The position numbers were made by a program, and so were the translations under genes. A DNA stretch of 64,000 nt from Ruminococcus flavefaciens (GTDB lineage: Bacteria > Bacillota > Clostridia > Oscillospirales > Ruminococcaceae): assembly GCA_002371825.1 (NCBI GenBank), contig DFHF01000039.1, positions 6,840-70,839 on the forward strand, in the 5' to 3' direction. The notes under the pieces were generated by a model that saw only the letters and a list, made by a program, of their open reading frames with translations, was not told the origin of the DNA and made no database searches. Positions 15,418 through 23,249 of the stretch are shown here, piece by piece. The first letter of the stretch is position 1. Every line of letters starts with the position of its first letter.

Positions 15418-17244
15418 ATGTGCGGAATTGCGGGAGCTATAAGCTTCATTGAGGATATGCGTGCAGAGATGAAAAGCTATGAGGCAATGCAGAAAGCCCT
15501 TCTGAGGCGGGGACCTGACCAGAGGGGGATAGTCCTGACAAGAAATGCGGCGCTGATACATACCCGCCTTGCAGTTATCGATATCAGCGGAGGCCGTCAG
15601 CCTATGAGCTTTACCTGCGGAGATAAAATGTATACTATCGTGTACAATGGGGAGCTTTATAACACTGACGAGATACGGCGGGAGCTTTCTGATGAATTCG
15701 TCTTTACAACACATTCTGATACAGAGGTCGTTCTCAAAAGCTATATACGCTGGGGAGAGAGCTGTGTTGAGCACTTTAACGGAATATACGCTTTCGTCAT
15801 TTACGATGAAGCTGAGGAGCAGGCTTTTATAGCAAGGGACAGGATAGGGGTCAAGCCTCTGTTTTACTGGGAGGATGACCGGAAGCTTGTATTTGCCTCA
15901 GAGATACCTGCTCTGCTGTGTCACCCTGACATTCCGGCTGAGGTCGATGAAAAGGGTGCAGCCGAGCTGATACTTATGGCTCCGGGCAGAACACCGGGCT
16001 GCGGAGTTCTCAGGGGGATAAAGGAGGTGCTGCCCGGCTGCTGCGGATATTATTCAAGGAAAGGACTTGAGCTCCATAGATATTGGCGGCTAAGAGCCGA
16101 GAAGCTTGATGAGAGCTTTGAGGAGACGGTGGAGCACGTCCGGGAACTGGTGTATGACGCAATAAAGCGGCAGCTGGTCTCTGATGTGCCGGTGTGTACA
16201 TTCCTATCCGGAGGGCTGGATTCAAGTCTTATCTCGTCGGTCGCAGCATCAGAGCTGAAAAAGCAGGGCAGGAGGCTGAGCACATTTTCGGTAGATTATG
16301 CCGGAAATGACAAGTATTTTCAGAAGAGTCATTTTCAGCCGGACAGCGACCCTGAGTATATCAGGATAATGGCGGAATATCTCGGGACAGACCATCACTG
16401 GCGGACTGTTGATGTCAACGAGCTGACAGATGCTCTCACAGAAGCAGTCGAAGCCCGTGGCCTGCCGGGAATGGCGGATGTTGATGCCTCGCTTCTGCTG
16501 CTTTGCCGTGAGATAAAAAAGTATGGCACAGTAGCACTTTCAGGAGAGTGTGCAGATGAGATATTCGGCGGATATCCATGGTACAGGGACAAGGATATCC
16601 GTATGACCGATGGCTTCCCGTGGGCTCAGAGCACTGCATACCGGAGCAGGTTCCTCTGTGACAGATATGCTTCCGGAATTGATCCCGCAGACTATGTATA
16701 CAGTGCTTACCGCAGAACAGCGGACAGTGCAGAAAAGCTGCCGGAGGAAAATGAAACTGAGGGAAGAATGAAGGAGATGACTCAGCTTAATTTTGACTGG
16801 TTTATGCAGACACTTCTTGACAGGAAGGACAGAATGTCCATGTACAGCGGTCTGGAGGTCAGAGTACCGTTCTGCGATCATAGGATAGCAGAGTACCTGT
16901 ATAATGTCCCATGGGAGTACAAGGACTGGCAGGGACGTGAGAAAGGGCTGCTGAGAGAGGCTATGAAGGATTGGCTGCCGGAGAGAGTACTGTGGCGGAA
17001 AAAGAGCCCGTATCCGAAAACTCACGATCCTGCATTTCTGGAAGCAGTCACAGAAAGGCTGAGAATGATACTGGATGAGGAGACACCTCTCACAGACCTT
17101 GTGAAGCGTGAAGAGCTGGAGCGTCTGCTTTCACATGAGGATCATGTTCAGTGGTATGGTCAGCTTATGAATCTGCCGCAGACGATAGCATTTTTCATAC
17201 AGCTGGATCACTGGATGAAGCGGTTTGATGTCAGATTGATATAA
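15418..17244 (+). CDS. asnB: Asparagine synthase, glutamine-hydrolysing (AsnB)
   Basis: 608 aa. It makes asparagine from aspartate, glutamine and ATP. After Met removal Cys2 (MCGIAG) becomes the N-terminal nucleophile of the glutaminase domain (residues about 2-190). The synthetase domain follows, with the PP-loop SGGLDSSLIS near 262 and GECADEIFGGYPWY near 378. I chose the ATG at 15418, which gives the essential Cys at position 2 and has GGAGG upstream; the frame extends 11 codons further. It is monocistronic between a minus gene and a terminator. It could serve asparagine supply or amidation of a wall or secondary product, but context gives no hint of the latter. Confidence 0.94.
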   Translation: MCGIAGAISFIEDMRAEMKSYEAMQKALLRRGPDQRGIVLTRNAALIHTRLAVIDISGGRQPMSFTCGDKMYTIVYNGELYNTDEIRRELSDEFVFTTHSDTEVVLKSYIRWGESCVEHFNGIYAFVIYDEAEEQAFIARDRIGVKPLFYWEDDRKLVFASEIPALLCHPDIPAEVDEKGAAELILMAPGRTPGCGVLRGIKEVLPGCCGYYSRKGLELHRYWRLRAEKLDESFEETVEHVRELVYDAIKRQLVSDVPVCTFLSGGLDSSLISSVAASELKKQGRRLSTFSVDYAGNDKYFQKSHFQPDSDPEYIRIMAEYLGTDHHWRTVDVNELTDALTEAVEARGLPGMADVDASLLLLCREIKKYGTVALSGECADEIFGGYPWYRDKDIRMTDGFPWAQSTAYRSRFLCDRYASGIDPADYVYSAYRRTADSAEKLPEENETEGRMKEMTQLNFDWFMQTLLDRKDRMSMYSGLEVRVPFCDHRIAEYLYNVPWEYKDWQGREKGLLREAMKDWLPERVLWRKKSPYPKTHDPAFLEAVTERLRMILDEETPLTDLVKREELERLLSHEDHVQWYGQLMNLPQTIAFFIQLDHWMKRFDVRLI

Positions 17245-17249
17245 ATAGT

Positions 17250-17276
17250 AAAGGCAGTCCCGGCGGACTGCCTTTC
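17250..17276. terminator. Hairpin terminator between asnB and cls
   Basis: AAAGGCAGTCC pairs with GGACTGCCTTT around a CGGC loop (17250-17275). The T tract is weak, so efficiency is uncertain. It lies between two convergent stops. Confidence 0.6.
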
Positions 17277-17295
17277 TGATATTTCGGGGAAATAA

Positions 17296-18864
17296 TTACA
17301 TTAGCGGAGCAATTACCTTCATGAGGCTGCCCACGAATTTATAATACATTTTTTCATGCTTTATAGTCTCAGGAGTGACCTCCCTGCATTTATCCTGTAC
17401 AGAGAGAAAATCTGCTTCGATATCTGCGATACAGGAAGTTCTGTACATATATGTCGCACACTCATAGTGGTGGTAGAGACTGCGGTAATCAAGGTTTATT
17501 GTGCCGACTACGGCTTTTTCATCATCGCATACGCAGACTTTTGCGTGAACAAAGCCCGGAGTGTATTCAAATATTTTCACTCCTGCCTTGATAAGGGAAT
17601 CATAATGAGTTTTTGCAAGAGCATAGGCTGCTTTCTTATCGGGGATCCCCGGCAGTATGATCCTTACATCTATGCCTCTCTGTGCTGCAAATTTAATTGA
17701 AGATTCAAGCTCACCGTCAAGAATGAGATAGGGTGTCATAATGTGTACATAGGTCCTTGCACGGTTGAGTATGTCCATATAGACGTTCTCTCCAACCTTG
17801 TCACCGTCAAGAGGTATATCTCCGTAGGGCATGACATATCCGTCAGAGCGGTACCGCTTTTCAGGCAGACCGAGGAATCTGTCCCATTCGGGTTCACGTT
17901 CAGTGGTATTCCACATCTGAAGGAACATCAGAGTGAAGCTCTGTACAGCATCGCCCTTCAGCATTACAGCAGTATCCTTCCAGTGGCCGAAACGTTCTAT
18001 GCGGTTGATATATTCGTCAGCAAGGTTAACTCCGCCGTTGAAGGCAGTCTCACCGTCTATAACAAGGATCTTCCTGTGGTCACGGTAGTTATAGTGTGTG
18101 GAGATAAAAGGCCTTATGGGAGCGAAAGTCTTGCATTTAATACCAAGCTTTGCAAGCCGCTCAGGGTAGTCAAAGCTGAGTGTGGAGATCTCGCACATTC
18201 CGTCAAACATGACCCTGACATCGACTCCTTTGGCTGCTTTATCTGCAAGTATCTTAAGAACACTTCCCCACATATAGCCTTCATCAATGATGAAATACTC
18301 AAGGAAAATGAATTTTTCAGCCTTCCTGAGCTCCTCAAGCAGGGCAGTGAATTTATCTTCTCCCTGAGGGAAAAATGTGGTCTCGGTGTTCTGGTAGACA
18401 GGGAAACATCCGGTGCGGTTAATATATCTGCAAAGGTCATCAGTACCGGATTCTATGAGCTCGGGAGACTTGATAGTGTTTTCATTCTGTATTAATGTTG
18501 AACGTGTCTCATTGACGATCTGAGCTATCCTCGAACGGTGAGCCTGATGCCCGAAGCTTTTGTTAGTGAACCATAGCAGTATAGCTCCCGGGACAGGGAA
18601 AACGGATATTATTGCAAGCCACGTCAGTTTTGCAGATGAATCCATTTCACACCTGAAAAGATAGAATATCATCAGGGTAGTGAATAGTCCCTGTATTACA
18701 GCGAAATTTGGTACATATTCGCTGAAAATGCTGTATATGGTCAGGAAAAGGAGCAGTTGAAAGATAATGAGAAGAGTCATGAGAAAAAGGCGGCTGAAAA
18801 TAAGATGTAGAATACCTTTTTTCTTTCGCTTGAGAAGTCGGATAGTTTCTTCGTTTTGCGGCAT
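17296..18864 (-). CDS. cls: Cardiolipin synthase
   Basis: 522 aa membrane phospholipase-D-type enzyme that joins two phosphatidylglycerols into cardiolipin and glycerol. Two or three N-terminal membrane segments (about residues 25-110) are followed by two HKD catalytic motifs: HYNYRDHRKILVID in the middle and HAKVCVCDDEKAVVGT in the C-terminal half. I chose the ATG at 18864 (MPQNEET) because GGGAGGG is about 7 bases upstream; the frame extends 23 codons further without an SD. A terminator (18932-18960) isolates it from the tRNA-Arg/repeat unit upstream. Confidence 0.95.
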   Translation of the reverse strand: MPQNEETIRLLKRKKKGILHLIFSRLFLMTLLIIFQLLLFLTIYSIFSEYVPNFAVIQGLFTTLMIFYLFRCEMDSSAKLTWLAIISVFPVPGAILLWFTNKSFGHQAHRSRIAQIVNETRSTLIQNENTIKSPELIESGTDDLCRYINRTGCFPVYQNTETTFFPQGEDKFTALLEELRKAEKFIFLEYFIIDEGYMWGSVLKILADKAAKGVDVRVMFDGMCEISTLSFDYPERLAKLGIKCKTFAPIRPFISTHYNYRDHRKILVIDGETAFNGGVNLADEYINRIERFGHWKDTAVMLKGDAVQSFTLMFLQMWNTTEREPEWDRFLGLPEKRYRSDGYVMPYGDIPLDGDKVGENVYMDILNRARTYVHIMTPYLILDGELESSIKFAAQRGIDVRIILPGIPDKKAAYALAKTHYDSLIKAGVKIFEYTPGFVHAKVCVCDDEKAVVGTINLDYRSLYHHYECATYMYRTSCIADIEADFLSVQDKCREVTPETIKHEKMYYKFVGSLMKVIAPLM

Positions 18865-18931
18865 ATTTTTCCCTCCCTTGAAATGTTGAACTGCATAGAA
18901 GAGAAGCAGTTTTAAGCTGAAAAGTATGTTC

Positions 18932-18960
18932 AAAAAAAGCGCTCCTGAATAGCGGAACGC
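18932..18960 (-). terminator. Terminator of the tRNA-Arg/repeat transcript
   Basis: On the minus strand GCGTTCC (18960-18954) pairs with GGAGCGC (18945-18939) and is followed by T7. It lies downstream of tRNA-Arg and its repeats and upstream of cls. Confidence 0.75.
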
Positions 18961-19008
18961 ATGGTTAACGTGACAATTAAAAATTTTGTCGTTTGAGATA
19001 TGATTTTT

Positions 19009-19428
19009 CTTCCATAAGCGAAAGCAGACTTACCACACCGCACAGGGTGAGCGAGCCTGCGAGCGGAAGCGTGAAGGGCGCAGCTTTCAGCTAAAATGAA
19101 GCTTTTATTCACCGGATATACTTCCGTAAGCGAAAGCAGACTGACCGCTTCGCACAGGGTGAGCGAGCTTGCAAGCGGAAGCGTGAAGGGCGCAGCTTTC
19201 AGCTAAAATGAAGCTTTTATTCACCGGATATACTTCCGTAAGCGAAAGCAGACTGACCGCTTCGCACAGGGTAAGCGAGCTTGCGAGCGGAAGCGTGAAT
19301 GGCGCAGCTTTCAGCTAAAATGAAGCTTTTATGCACCGGATATACTTCCGTAAGCGAAAGCAGACTTACCGCACCGTACAGAGTGAACGAGCTTGCAAGC
19401 GGAAGCGTGAAGGGCGCAGCTTTCAGCT
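19009..19428. repeat. 112-bp tandem repeat, 3.75 copies
   Basis: Units start at 19009, 19121, 19233 and 19345, each with CTTCCGTAAGCGAAAGCAGA (first unit CTTCCATAAG). The period is exactly 112 bp. The last copy is 84 bp long and ends 8 bp from the tRNA-Arg 3' end. Copies 2 and 3 are almost identical; 1 and 4 differ at a few positions. Each contains the palindrome GCTTGCAAGC or a variant and ends CAGCTTTCAGCT. Because 112 is not a multiple of 3, any reading frame shifts at each copy, so the short frames here are not coding. It is oriented in line with the tRNA and could be transcribed as its trailer. Confidence 0.93.
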
Positions 19429-19436
19429 GCTGCTGG

Positions 19437-19508
19437 TACGCCTGACAGGAGTCGAACCTGCGCACATGGCGTCGGAGGCCACTGCTCTATCCACTGAGCT
19501 ACAGGCGC
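19437..19508 (-). tRNA. tRNA-Arg (anticodon CCG)
   Basis: A 72-nt cloverleaf on the minus strand. Acceptor GCGCCTG/CAGGCGT (first pair G-U), D arm GCTC/GAGC, anticodon arm GTGGC/GCCAT with loop CTCCGAC giving anticodon CCG (reads CGG), T arm GCAGG/CCTGT with loop TTCGACT, discriminator A. CCA is not encoded. A promoter lies 50 bp upstream (19557-19585). Confidence 0.95.
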
Positions 19509-19556
19509 ATAAGTACCTGCTGCTGATAATCACTGACGACATCAGCAACAATATAT

Positions 19557-19585
19557 ATTATACCAAAAAACGGAAGAATATGCAA
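19557..19585 (-). promoter_or_regulatory. Promoter of tRNA-Arg
   Basis: Read on the minus strand: TTGCAT (19585-19580), 17 bp, TATAAT (19562-19557), ending about 48 bp before the mature tRNA 5' end. Confidence 0.75.
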
Positions 19586-19644
19586 GAGGTTGAGAAATTG
19601 TTATAAAATAAAATTTATAATGCAGACATATGGGGGTGTTTTTA

Positions 19645-19797
19645 TTGATTTTTAAAATAATATATGATATAATGAATGCATACGCATTCATTATATATTT
19701 ATTAAAATGCCCTTGCAGATACGCAGATCAGAGATCTGCTCCCTGCATATCGGGCGATTATATCATAACGCTTACGCTTTTATGATATAATGAATGC
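19645..19797. promoter_or_regulatory. Promoter-like site with an array of inverted repeats
   Basis: TTGATT at 19645-19650 and TATAAT at 19668-19673 (spacer 17) form a good + strand promoter. Its -10 box is inside a 13-bp inverted repeat (19667-19679 with 19684-19696, loop ATAC). Downstream are a 7-bp hairpin GCAGATC/GATCTGC within a longer stem (about 19710-19755) and an 11-bp inverted repeat TTATATCATAA/TTATGATATAA (19758-19768 with 19780-19790). The 17-mer TATGATATAATGAATGC occurs twice, at 19663-19679 and 19781-19797. It precedes the folate operon by about 75 bp. Confidence 0.6.
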
Positions 19798-19873
19798 TTG
19801 TGATTTTATGGTGTACTGTTCATACATAGATCTTATAAAAATCTGAATGACCTGCCTGTAAACGGAGGCTTAA

Positions 19874-20359
19874 ATGAAGCTAAAGATAGCAAATGCAATA
19901 TTGAATGATCCGGTATTCCGCAGAAGGATAGAGAAACTGGAAGAATTGGAAAAGGACCGTATTTTCTGCGGGCACGGTCTCGATCACCTTTTGAATGTGG
20001 CAAGACTGACTATGCTTATCTGTCAGGAGAGGGAGATAACTGCTGATCCGGATATAGTATATTCAGCTGCATTGCTCCACGATATCGGCAGAGTAGAGGA
20101 GTATACTATGGGGCTGCCTCATGAAAATGCCGGTGCAGATGCGGCTGGAAAGATACTTTCCGGAATTGGCTGCGGCGCAGAGGAAACTGAGGAAATAATC
20201 CGGCTCATCCTCTGCCATAGAAAGAAACGGTCTGACAGAGGGACTATTGAATCGGCCTTTTATGATGCAGATAAAAAATCAAGAATGTGCAGTTTCTGTA
20301 AAGCACAGGCAGAGTGCAACTGGCCTGATGAGAAGCGGAATCTGATAATTGAGGTGTGA
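19874..20359 (+). CDS. HD-domain phosphohydrolase of the folate operon
   Basis: 161 aa. HD-superfamily metal site: His34 and His38 (FCGHGLDHLLNVARL) and His69-Asp70 (AALLHDIGR). A C-terminal Cys cluster, CSFCKAQAECNW, may bind metal. This HD type sits at the head of folP-folBK operons in many clostridia as I recall; a role in dephosphorylating the pterin precursor (the step otherwise done by a Nudix enzyme) is a reasonable guess but unproven. GGAGG is 5 bases ahead of the ATG. folP begins 1 base after the stop. Confidence 0.8.
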   Translation: MKLKIANAILNDPVFRRRIEKLEELEKDRIFCGHGLDHLLNVARLTMLICQEREITADPDIVYSAALLHDIGRVEEYTMGLPHENAGADAAGKILSGIGCGAEETEEIIRLILCHRKKRSDRGTIESAFYDADKKSRMCSFCKAQAECNWPDEKRNLIIEV

Positions 20360-20360
20360 T

Positions 20361-21197
20361 ATGAGGATAGGCAGAAGAGAATTTGATACTTCCGGTAACT
20401 GCTATATCATGGGGATACTTAACGTTACCCCTGATTCTTTTTCAGACGGGGGACGATATAATAGTATTGATACGGCACTTTATCAGACTGAAAAAATGCT
20501 GTCTGAGGGAATGGATATAGTTGATATAGGCGGAGAATCTACCCGCCCCGGATATACGATGATATCCGATGAGGAAGAAATACAGAGAGTTGTTCCGGTG
20601 ATCGAGGCTGTAAAGAGCAGATTTGATGTTCCGGTCTCACTTGACACTTATAAGTACAGGGTAGCTGAGGCAGGGATATCAGCCGGTGCTGACCTTATAA
20701 ACGATATATGGGGACTGAAGTACGACAGCGGCGAAATGGCAGCTGTGATTGCAGGCAGCGGACTGCCCTGCTGTCTGATGCATAACAGACGGGATACGGA
20801 TTATAATTCGTTTTTCAGCGATGTAACAGAGGATATGCGGAAAACTCTTGAAATAGCTGAAAAAGCAGGTATATCAAGAGAAAAAATAATTGCAGATCCC
20901 GGGGTTGGATTTGCAAAGAGCTATGAGAATAATCTTGAGATCATTGACCGCCTCGATCAGTTCAGAAGTGAGACCGGACTTCCGGTGCTGCTGGGAGCTT
21001 CGAGAAAATCTGTTATCGGTCTTACTCTTGGGCTGCCGTCTGATGAAAGAGTAGAGGGGACTGTGGCACTTTCTGTTATCGGAGCGATGAAGGGTGTTTC
21101 ATTTGTCAGAGTCCATGATATAAAGGAAAATGCAAGAGCTGTCAGAATGGCAATGGCGGTCATGAAAGGATATAAGAATGGACAAGATCTGTATTGA
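20361..21197 (+). CDS. folP: Dihydropteroate synthase
   Basis: 278 aa TIM-barrel enzyme joining 6-hydroxymethyl-dihydropterin diphosphate with p-aminobenzoate, the sulfonamide target. Pterin/PABA signatures are seen: GILNVTPDSFSDGG at about 18-31 and DIGGESTRPG near 58-67; K/R-x-H-type SFVRVHDIKEN near the C-terminus. I chose the ATG at 20361 with GAGGTG just upstream; a TTG four codons earlier lies within the HD gene. It overlaps folBK by 20 bp. Confidence 0.96.
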   Translation: MRIGRREFDTSGNCYIMGILNVTPDSFSDGGRYNSIDTALYQTEKMLSEGMDIVDIGGESTRPGYTMISDEEEIQRVVPVIEAVKSRFDVPVSLDTYKYRVAEAGISAGADLINDIWGLKYDSGEMAAVIAGSGLPCCLMHNRRDTDYNSFFSDVTEDMRKTLEIAEKAGISREKIIADPGVGFAKSYENNLEIIDRLDQFRSETGLPVLLGASRKSVIGLTLGLPSDERVEGTVALSVIGAMKGVSFVRVHDIKENARAVRMAMAVMKGYKNGQDLY

Positions 21198-21996
21198 AGA
21201 ACTGAAAATATTCGCTTATCACGGTGTATTTGAACATGAGAATGTCAACGGCCAGAATTTCTATGTAAATGCAGTGCTTTATATTGATACCGAAAAAGCG
21301 GGCCTGACTGATGAACTTGAAGCGTCAGTGGATTACGGAATGGTCTGTGGAGTAATTGAAAAGGCGATGACGGAGCAAACATTTAAGCTGATAGAATCGG
21401 CAGCACAGGCTGCAGCAATGGCAGTGCTGAACTCATCGCCGCTTATCGAAGGTGTTGACATAGAAGTGAGAAAGCCGGAGGCTCCCATTGATATGGAGTT
21501 CGGTTCAGTCTCAGTGAAGATCAGCCGCAGGTGGCATAATGCACTGATCGCTGTGGGTTCCAATATAGGAGACAGCCGGAGCATTATCTCTGAGGCTGTC
21601 AGAAAGCTTGAGAAAAGCAGCTATATCAGTGATGTCAGACAGTCCTCGCTTATAGTTACGAAGCCCTATGGCTATACAGATCAGGCGGATTTTCTCAATG
21701 GGGCAGTTCTCTGCCGCACAGCACTTTCTGCTCATGGCCTGCTTGATCTTATGCATAAGATAGAAAATGAGGCCGGACGTACCCGTGAGATCCACTGGGG
21801 TCCCCGTACACTTGATCTTGATCTGATATTCTATGACAGAGCGGTTATTTCAGATCCTGATCTTGTAGTTCCGCACCCTGATATGCAGAACAGGGATTTT
21901 GTATTGAAGCCTGCGGCAGAACTCATGCCTGACTATGTTCATCCTGTTCTTGGAGTAAAGGTCAGAGAGCTGCTTGAAGGACTGAAAGAGCGATGA
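21178..21996 (+). CDS. folK: Fused dihydroneopterin aldolase / HPPK (FolB-FolK)
   Basis: 272 aa bifunctional protein. Residues about 1-118 are FolB, which cleaves dihydroneopterin (IEELKIFAYHGVFEHEN; catalytic Lys near the RKPEAPI segment). Residues about 120-272 are FolK, which pyrophosphorylates hydroxymethyl-dihydropterin (AVGSNIGDS; GPRTLDLDLIFYDR; VPHPDMQNRDFVLKP). The fusion is common in Firmicutes. The start at 21178 is inside folP and the end overlaps folA by 4 bp, so all three are probably coupled. Confidence 0.96.
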   Translation: MDKICIEELKIFAYHGVFEHENVNGQNFYVNAVLYIDTEKAGLTDELEASVDYGMVCGVIEKAMTEQTFKLIESAAQAAAMAVLNSSPLIEGVDIEVRKPEAPIDMEFGSVSVKISRRWHNALIAVGSNIGDSRSIISEAVRKLEKSSYISDVRQSSLIVTKPYGYTDQADFLNGAVLCRTALSAHGLLDLMHKIENEAGRTREIHWGPRTLDLDLIFYDRAVISDPDLVVPHPDMQNRDFVLKPAAELMPDYVHPVLGVKVRELLEGLKER

Positions 21997-22484
21997 TAAA
22001 TATTATTGCTGCTGTTTCATCCAACAGAGTTATCGGCTGCGGAGGCTCTATTCCCTGGGATATACCGGAGGACAGGGCTTACTTCCGGAGGCTGACGACG
22101 GGAAATATCTGTATAATGGGAAGAGTCACCTATGAGAGTATAGGCAGGCCTCTTCCGGACAGGATCAATATAGTTGTTTCATCACAGAAGAAATACTGCG
22201 GAGAATTACTCAGGACAGTTCCTGATCTTAGAGCTGCACTCAGGCTTGCAGATGAGTGCGTAAAGCTTTCAGGAGGGAAAATGGAGATCTTCCTCTGCGG
22301 CGGTGAAAGGATATACTCAGAGGGGCTTTCCCATGCTGACAGGCTGTATCTGACTGAGATAAGCCGGAGTGTTGAGGGTGATGCTTTTTTCCCTGAGTAT
22401 GATAAAAGAAAATTTGTACTGAAAAAAAGTGAGCACAGGGATGAGCTGTCGCTGAGTTTTTCAGTTTACGAAAGAATAAAATGA
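21993..22484 (+). CDS. folA: Dihydrofolate reductase
   Basis: 163 aa, NADPH-dependent reduction of dihydrofolate, the trimethoprim target. Typical motifs: IIAAVSSNRVIGCGGSIPW (active-site loop), the acidic substrate-binding Glu in WDIPEDRAYF, MGRVTYESIGRPLPDR, and the NADPH loop FLCGGERIY. The ATGA overlap with folBK (21993-21996) implies translational coupling. folE and thyA are not in the window. Confidence 0.96.
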   Translation: MINIIAAVSSNRVIGCGGSIPWDIPEDRAYFRRLTTGNICIMGRVTYESIGRPLPDRINIVVSSQKKYCGELLRTVPDLRAALRLADECVKLSGGKMEIFLCGGERIYSEGLSHADRLYLTEISRSVEGDAFFPEYDKRKFVLKKSEHRDELSLSFSVYERIK

Positions 22485-22497
22485 CGGAGGTATTACT

Positions 22498-22950
22498 ATG
22501 AAACTTGCAGAAGCATTACAGGAAAGAGCTGACCTGAACCGCAATATAGAGCAGCTTCGTGAGAGACTTTGCATAAATGCGATAGTTCAGGAAAATGAAA
22601 AGCCTGCTGAGGACCCTAAGGCTCTTCTCAGAGAGCTTGATTCATCGGCAGACCGTTTGCAGGAGCTTATGGAGCGTATAAATCGTACAAACTGTCTGAC
22701 GGAGAAGGACGGTAAGTCCATAACGTCACTTATCGCCGCAAGAGACAGTCTTACTCTTCGTATCGCTGCCTATAAGGCGCTTGTCAGAGAGGCAAGTCAG
22801 ACCGGACGCCGTGCAAGGCAGACAGAAATAAAGCTCCTCAGCACAGTTGATGTCAAGAAGCTGCAGGCTGAGATAGATAAGATGTCTAAGGAGCTTCGTA
22901 TAGTGGATAACACTATACAGTCGCTGAACTGGTCAACAGAGCTTCTGTGA
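22498..22950 (+). CDS. DIP1984 family protein
   Basis: 150 aa, mostly helical with predicted coiled coil (residues about 1-30 and 110-145). It matches my memory of the DIP1984 family (sometimes labelled septicolysin), whose biochemical function is unknown: MKLAEALQERADLNRNIEQL at the start and IDKMSKELRIVDNTIQSLNW at the end. GGAGG precedes the ATG. It lies 13 bp after folA and is probably the last gene of the operon. Confidence 0.85.
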   Translation: MKLAEALQERADLNRNIEQLRERLCINAIVQENEKPAEDPKALLRELDSSADRLQELMERINRTNCLTEKDGKSITSLIAARDSLTLRIAAYKALVREASQTGRRARQTEIKLLSTVDVKKLQAEIDKMSKELRIVDNTIQSLNWSTELL

Positions 22951-23160
22951 TATTTTTGGTGTAGCAGGAAGGGGCGAATACAAGTTTTGCCTTTTTCGTA
23001 AAAAAGGAAATTGCATGGTGCGTGAAGAGCAGCGTGGGGTCCGAATCCCTGTTTTAATGTTAGGCTCAGACATTGTACAAATGTATTGTTACTGTGTATT
23101 CTTATCACCGTGTATTGACTTTCCTGCGAGGGTGAGGATAGGGGAAATATAAAAAAATAA
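22951..23160. other. Non-coding spacer after the folate operon
   Basis: About 210 bp without a convincing ORF. It contains a small hairpin (CCTTTTT with AAAAAGG near 22990-23010) and an inverted repeat ACATT/AATGT near 23070. A T-arm-like GGGGTCCGAATCCC occurs near 23035, but no tRNA can be folded around it. I see no gene here. Confidence 0.5.
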
Positions 23161-23245
23161 GGCTGCGGCCGCAATGTACATACAGTTCATCCTGCTGATA
23201 TGCAGAGTTTTCTGTATGTGCTGCACGGCTGCGCCTTTTATTTTT
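23161..23245. terminator. Long bidirectional hairpin terminator
   Basis: An imperfect stem of about 24 bp pairs 23161-23185 with 23211-23234 (inner ACATACAG/CTGTATGT perfect). A small hairpin CTGCTGATATGCAG sits in the loop. T-rich tracts follow on both strands (TTTTATTTTT on +, TTATTTTTTT on -). It separates the convergent folate and ctpA units. Confidence 0.7.
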
Positions 23246-23249
23246 GGTA

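Noticed and set aside
17743..18495. 250-codon open frame opposite cls
   Set aside because: Antisense to cardiolipin synthase, including its HKD motifs; no SD or family match.
19009..19428. CRISPR array as an explanation of the tandem repeats
   Set aside because: The whole 112-bp unit repeats without unique spacers, and no cas gene is present.
18930..19465. Short minus-strand frames (60 and 82 codons) within the 112-bp repeats
   Set aside because: The repeat period is not a multiple of three, so the frames differ between copies, and one runs into the tRNA gene. They are not genes.
23020..23060. T-arm-like sequence GGGGTCCGAATCCC after the folate operon
   Set aside because: No acceptor, D or anticodon arm can be folded around it; probably chance.
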